From Angelakisella sp. (GTDB lineage Bacteria; Bacillota; Clostridia; Oscillospirales; Ruminococcaceae): a DNA stretch of 8,051 bases. How positions within the stretch are numbered: position 1 is the stretch's first letter; every line of letters starts with the position of its first letter. A program made the position numbers and the translations under genes. Shown here piece by piece: positions 5,336-8,051 of this stretch. The stretch spans positions 1 through 8,051 of the forward strand of contig JAAWEO010000087.1 of the NCBI GenBank assembly GCA_022794295.1, read 5' to 3'. The notes beneath the pieces are model-generated. The model was not told the DNA's origin. It saw only the letters and a list, made by a program, of their open reading frames with translations, and ran no database searches.

Positions 5336-5578
5336 TTAGTATCCTTCCAGTCTAATCCCACAGGCCGGACAGCAACGGGGCATCCCGTTCCGGGTGTCCA
5401 GCGGCTTTTTGCAGTTGGGACAACGGCAGAAGAATTTTGTCTGGAAAATCCCCGCCAGGGCGATGATCCCTCCAAAGAGAAGGAGCAGCTCTTGCTGTAC
5501 CAGAATTCCGATTCCTTCCATGATAAGTCCAACTGCCAGGGCGATGCCTTCCAGGCGGTTGCTTTGGCGATAGTTCAT
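5336..5578 (-). CDS. Small two-helix membrane protein with C-terminal zinc ribbon (paralog 1)
   Basis: An 80-residue protein of unknown function, tandem paralog of the gene at 5050-5286. It starts MNYRQSNRL, continues with two hydrophobic stretches (about 11-28 and 31-47, rich in Ile and Leu) and ends with a zinc ribbon: FFCRCPNC at 49-56 and CCPACG at 69-74, ligands C53, C56, C70, C73. The residues kept between the paralogs are the N-terminal hexapeptide, the ribbon cysteines, FFCRCP, and the glycine/proline pair between the knuckles; the membrane helices have drifted. The ATG at 5578 has AAGGAGG close upstream. An in-frame ATG at 5641 would add 21 residues absent from the paralog and is rejected. 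The gap to parB is 72 bases. Confidence 0.8.
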   Translation of the reverse strand: MNYRQSNRLEGIALAVGLIMEGIGILVQQELLLLFGGIIALAGIFQTKFFCRCPNCKKPLDTRNGMPRCCPACGIRLEGY

Positions 5579-5650
5579 CTCCGCAGCCCTCCTTTTCCGA
5601 AACGCTGAGGCTGTTTCTTCAAAATGCGGGCACCGGTCCACTGCTTGCTT

Positions 5651-6523
5651 TTAGTTCCAGTGGATATGCTCCGCCAAACGCTTCAAATCCTCCAGGGAAT
5701 AAAACTCTATTTCCAATACCCCCCCGCGGGGGGAGCGTTTTACCTTCACCTTCCGCCCTAGGGTCTCCCCCAGGCTGATCTCTACCTCCCGGTATCCACT
5801 ATCCCCCCAGGCGCTGTCCTCCTCCTGGGGCTTTTCTGCCGCAGCAGGCTTTTTCACCTCCTGCTTGGCCTGGGCCGCCAGCTTCTCCAGCTGACGCACG
5901 GTAAGCCCCGCCTTTACCGTTTCCGCCGCCATTCGGTCCATAAGCTCGTGGCTTTCCAGACCCGCCAGCACCCGTCCGTGTCCCGGAGTGATCTCCCCCT
6001 TCTCCAGCTTTTCCAAAGCCCCGGGGGAAAGATTCAGGATCCGCAGGGCATTGGCAATGACCGGCCTGGACTTCCCCATCCGTTTGGCTACCTGCTCCTG
6101 GGTAAAGCCATAGGTCTCCATCAGTGTCCGGTAACCCATCGCTTCTTCAATAATGGTCAGGTCCTCCCGCTGTAGGTTCTCAATCAGGGCCAGCTCCATT
6201 ACCTTGTCGTCGCTGGCCTCCACCACCACTGCCGGGATCTCCGAAAGCCCGGCCATTCGGGAGGCTCTCCACCGCCGTTCCCCCGCTACGATCTGGTAGC
6301 TTCCCCCGGGAATAGACCGCACAACAATAGGCTGCAGCACCCCGTGCTCCCGAATGGAGTCTGCCAGCTCACTAAGGGCCCCCTGGTCGAACCGGTCCCG
6401 AGGCTGGTCCTTGTTGGGCTCGATGGTGGAAATGCGCAGATTCATCAGCCCCTCCCCTACCTGGGCGTCATTGTCCTGGAACAGGGCATCCAAGCCCCGC
6501 CCCAGCCCGCCTTTTTTTGCCAT
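5651..6523 (-). CDS. parB: Chromosome partitioning protein ParB (Spo0J family)
   Basis: A 290-residue CTP-dependent DNA clamp that loads at parS, spreads, and stimulates ParA. Domains in order: an N-terminal ParA-activating peptide KKGGLGRGLDALF (3-15); the ParB/Srx CTP-binding domain with GERRWRA (81-87) and ENLQRE (115-120), the conserved nucleotide-binding motifs; a helix-turn-helix for parS recognition at about 140-163; a lysine-, alanine- and glutamate-rich linker near 215-240; and a C-terminal dimerisation domain ending LKRLAEHIHWN. All key residues are present and the length is normal for Spo0J. ATG start with AAAGGA upstream, 13 bases after the lipoprotein stop codon. Its own binding site, parS, lies about 400 bases upstream within the operon, which would allow ParB to nucleate on, and possibly repress, its own operon (inference). 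Confidence 0.96.
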   Translation of the reverse strand: MAKKGGLGRGLDALFQDNDAQVGEGLMNLRISTIEPNKDQPRDRFDQGALSELADSIREHGVLQPIVVRSIPGGSYQIVAGERRWRASRMAGLSEIPAVVVEASDDKVMELALIENLQREDLTIIEEAMGYRTLMETYGFTQEQVAKRMGKSRPVIANALRILNLSPGALEKLEKGEITPGHGRVLAGLESHELMDRMAAETVKAGLTVRQLEKLAAQAKQEVKKPAAAEKPQEEDSAWGDSGYREVEISLGETLGRKVKVKRSPRGGVLEIEFYSLEDLKRLAEHIHWN

Positions 6524-6536
6524 CCTTTTCTTCCTT

Positions 6537-6908
6537 TCATTCCGTCATTGCGGTAAATTTTTCTCCATCCTCTACTGTCAGGTAAGAAAATTCTCCGGAA
6601 TCTTCTTTTTGAAACACCAGGTTATCTTCTTCTACCTGGAAAGTGAAGTGTCTGGTTCTTTCCTGGAGGGTCAGGGTCTCCCCTTCCAGGCTCCAATCCC
6701 CCGTTCCGATGTAACTGCTCAGGCCACCCTCGTAATAGGTAAAGGTTCCGTCTTCCTTCAGCTGGATGGTAAAATTCCCGCCAAAGCCTTCCTTTTCATA
6801 CTCATAGGTTTTCCCGGCCAGGTCCTCTGCGGTAATTGCCTTAGAGCATCCCCCCAGAACCAAAGCAAGCCCCAGAGCAGCGAGACAGCATTTCCATTCT
6901 TTCTTCAT
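6537..6908 (-). CDS. Small lipoprotein encoded between parA and parB
   Basis: A 123-residue predicted lipoprotein. A signal peptide of about 20 residues (MKKEWKCC, a hydrophobic stretch, then the lipobox LGGC) gives lipidation at C21, so the mature protein is anchored on the outer face of the membrane. The mature part is about 100 residues of short alternating polar and hydrophobic strands with turns such as KEDGTF, SLEGETL and VEDGEKF, suggesting a small beta-barrel (lipocalin- or NlpE-like); this fold guess is weak. ATG start preceded by GGGAAGGGGG (6916-6925). It sits 43 bases after parA, with parS in the gap, and 13 bases before parB, so it must be cotranscribed. A role in segregation is not implied by its sequence; it may be a rider in the operon. 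I do not recognise a named family. Confidence 0.85.
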   Translation of the reverse strand: MKKEWKCCLAALGLALVLGGCSKAITAEDLAGKTYEYEKEGFGGNFTIQLKEDGTFTYYEGGLSSYIGTGDWSLEGETLTLQERTRHFTFQVEEDNLVFQKEDSGEFSYLTVEDGEKFTAMTE

Positions 6909-6928
6909 ACAGCAACCCCCTTCCCTAT

Positions 6929-6944
6929 TGTTTCACGTGAAACA
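6929..6944. promoter_or_regulatory. parS: parS, ParB loading site
   Basis: The 16-base palindrome TGTTTCACGTGAAACA matches the canonical Spo0J/ParB parS consensus perfectly. It lies in the 43-base gap between parA and the lipoprotein gene, 20 bases before the latter's start codon. ParB with CTP closes as a clamp here and slides out over the neighbouring DNA. It is the only perfect site I see in the window. Its presence inside the par operon supports an origin-proximal location. Confidence 0.96.
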
Positions 6945-6951
6945 CGAATTA

Positions 6952-7716
6952 TCACCGGCTGCCCTTCACCAGCTCTTTGGCCAGGGAAAGATACGCCTCC
7001 GCCCCCTTGGAGGAACGGTCATAATACATAATTGGCTGCCCAAAGCTGGGAGCCTCCGAGATCCGCACCGCCCGAGGGATCACGGTGTGGAAAATCTTCC
7101 CGGCAAAGTACTTCTTTACCTCCTCCACCACCTGGACCGTGAGGTTCAGCCGGCTGTCGTACATTGTAAGAAGGACCCCTTCAATATCCAGCTGATCATT
7201 ATACATCCGCTTTACTGTTCGAACGGTAGAAATCAGCTGACTGACACCCTCCAGGGCATAATACTCGCACTGCAAGGGGATCAGGATGGTGTCCGACGCC
7301 GCCAGCGCATTGACTGTCAGCAAGCCCAAGGAAGGCGGACAGTCGATCAAAATGAAATCGTAATTGTCCTTTTCCCGGAGAAGCGCCGCCCGAAGGGCCA
7401 TGGTACGGTTTTCCAGCTCCACCAGCTCCAGCTCCGCACCAGCCAGGGAGATATGGCTGGGGAGGACAGAAACATTTTTAAAGTCGGTTTTTACAACAGC
7501 TTTTCCCACCTCCGCCCGGTTGATCAGGACATCATAGCAGGAAAGCTCCACCTCCCGTTTGTTGATTCCAAGGCCGCTGGTTGCATTACCCTGGGGGTCC
7601 AGGTCACAGAGAAGGACCCTTTTCCCAAGCTCCCCCAATCCACCGGCCAGATTAACCGCCGTTGTAGTTTTTCCAACGCCCCCCTTTTGGTTGGCAATCG
7701 AGATTATTTTTCCCAC
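6952..7716 (-). CDS. parA: Chromosome partitioning ATPase ParA (Soj family)
   Basis: A 254-residue Walker-type ATPase that forms an ATP-bound, DNA-binding dimer and drives or regulates origin segregation together with ParB; in Bacillus the family also influences DnaA. Visible motifs: the deviant Walker A KGGVGKTTT (11-19) with the signature lysine K11, DLDPQGN with D40, and Walker B FILIDCPP (121-128). The C-terminal RAVRISEAPSFGQPI stretch is typical of Soj and near its DNA-binding surface. No N-terminal helix-turn-helix is present, which separates it from the larger plasmid ParA types. It starts at GTG; the start is fixed by a perfect AAGGAGG (7725-7731) eight bases upstream and by the position of the P-loop. 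It is the first gene of the unit, with its own promoter. Confidence 0.96.
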   Translation of the reverse strand: MGKIISIANQKGGVGKTTTAVNLAGGLGELGKRVLLCDLDPQGNATSGLGINKREVELSCYDVLINRAEVGKAVVKTDFKNVSVLPSHISLAGAELELVELENRTMALRAALLREKDNYDFILIDCPPSLGLLTVNALAASDTILIPLQCEYYALEGVSQLISTVRTVKRMYNDQLDIEGVLLTMYDSRLNLTVQVVEEVKKYFAGKIFHTVIPRAVRISEAPSFGQPIMYYDRSSKGAEAYLSLAKELVKGSR

Positions 7717-7724
7717 TGCTCAAG

Positions 7725-7731
7725 CCTCCTT
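7725..7731 (-). promoter_or_regulatory. Ribosome binding site supporting the GTG start of parA
   Basis: AAGGAGG on the minus strand, eight bases before the GTG at 7714-7716. There is no nearby in-frame ATG at the right distance, and GTG-initiated MGKIISIANQKGG matches Soj proteins. Confidence 0.88.
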
Positions 7732-7754
7732 ACAAATGGGTTTTCTGATAATTA

Positions 7755-7783
7755 AGTATATCACATGGGGGATTTGGGTGCAA
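7755..7783 (-). promoter_or_regulatory. Promoter of the parA operon
   Basis: On the minus strand TGATATACT gives an extended -10 (TATACT at 7755-7760 with TG one base upstream). TTGCAC at 7778-7783 sits exactly 17 bases before it as a partial -35. It predicts a transcript starting near 7748, about 30 bases before the GTG codon. Confidence 0.65.
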
Positions 7784-7789
7784 GACGAA

Positions 7790-8051
7790 GGGTAGAAAAA
7801 AGAGGATTTTGGGGGTTTATTCTTTTCCCGCAGCGCCCCCTTTTTTGTGTACAGTGTCTAACAAACTGGTTGGAATTTTCTCTTTTGGCGCAGTGCAGAA
7901 AGCCCGAAAAGAATTTTCAAGATCTCCGCCGGAGGCACCAAACCCGTCCCAACCTGGCCCGCAGGCCATTAGCCCGAAGGGCTCCGATTTTCGCCGCAGC
8001 GAAAATCACCTTATCCGGCCAACGAGCCTCCGGCCGCGAAAGCCCGGACGC
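7790..8051. other. Non-coding region upstream of parA with a hairpin cluster
   Basis: No gene is supported in the last 260 bases. The part at 7790-7920 is AT-rich with no clear signal. From about 7921 the sequence becomes GC-rich and palindromic, with three clean hairpins in a row at 7955-8007 and CTCCGCCGGAG at 7924-7934. It resembles the palindromic modules at the other end of the window but is not a copy of the large A/B repeat. Confidence 0.55.
7955..8007. repeat. Cluster of three hairpins with CGCA and GAA loops
   Basis: TGGCC-CGCA-GGCCA (7955-7968), AGCCC-GAA-GGGCT (7971-7983) and GATTTTCGC-CGCA-GCGAAAATC (7986-8007) follow one another with gaps of two bases. All arms are perfectly complementary. 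There are no T-tracts, so they are not typical intrinsic terminators. Confidence 0.8.

Noticed and set aside
5579..5641. Longer start for zinc-ribbon paralog 1
   Set aside because: The paralog starts at the matching MNYRQS, and AAGGAGG lies just before the inner ATG.

Overview
The window looks like a piece of a Bacillota (Clostridia) chromosome of fairly high GC, most likely from the Oscillospirales. That placement is an inference from Gram-positive-style AAGGAGG ribosome binding sites, the Soj/Spo0J-type parA-parB pair followed by serS (an order typical of origin-proximal DNA in many Clostridia), and the GC-rich hairpin-laden intergenic DNA. No 16S or other taxonomic marker is present. All eight protein genes lie on the minus strand.

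Reading in the direction of transcription (right to left): positions 8051-7790 are a non-coding stretch with a cluster of strong hairpins. A promoter at 7755-7783 then leads into parA (GTG start), a perfect parS site, a small lipoprotein gene, parB, two tandem paralogous genes for small two-helix membrane proteins with a C-terminal zinc ribbon, and serS. The gaps are 43, 13, 72, 49 and 65 bases, so this is probably one transcription unit. Chromosome segregation is the theme of its first half: ParA ATPase, ParB CTP-dependent clamp and the parS loading site. The lipoprotein and the zinc-ribbon pair are unrecognised cargo in an otherwise conserved neighbourhood.

serS is followed directly by a large non-coding repeat (copy B, about 3123-3684). 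Next comes a keto-rich (G/T-rich) spacer at about 2640-3123 that holds two 81-base direct repeats. Then a second unit starts from an extended -10 promoter at 2621-2629: a minimal DEAD-box RNA helicase and, 20 bases on, a DEDDh 3'-5' exonuclease. This is a plausible RNA-processing or RNA-decay pair. The exonuclease gene is followed directly by copy A of the same large repeat (about 211-678).

The most interesting structure is the two-copy intergenic element. Both copies are in the same orientation and abut the stop codon of a minus-strand gene. They share a 75-base core with only two mismatches, and both carry a rho-independent-type terminator hairpin whose stem sequence differs between copies while base pairing is kept. 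Hairpins across the window often have recurrent loops (CGCA or its complement TGCG, GAA or its complement TTC) on unrelated stems, suggesting a family of palindromic modules. These observations come from reading the sequence by eye; no alignment, folding or database search was run.
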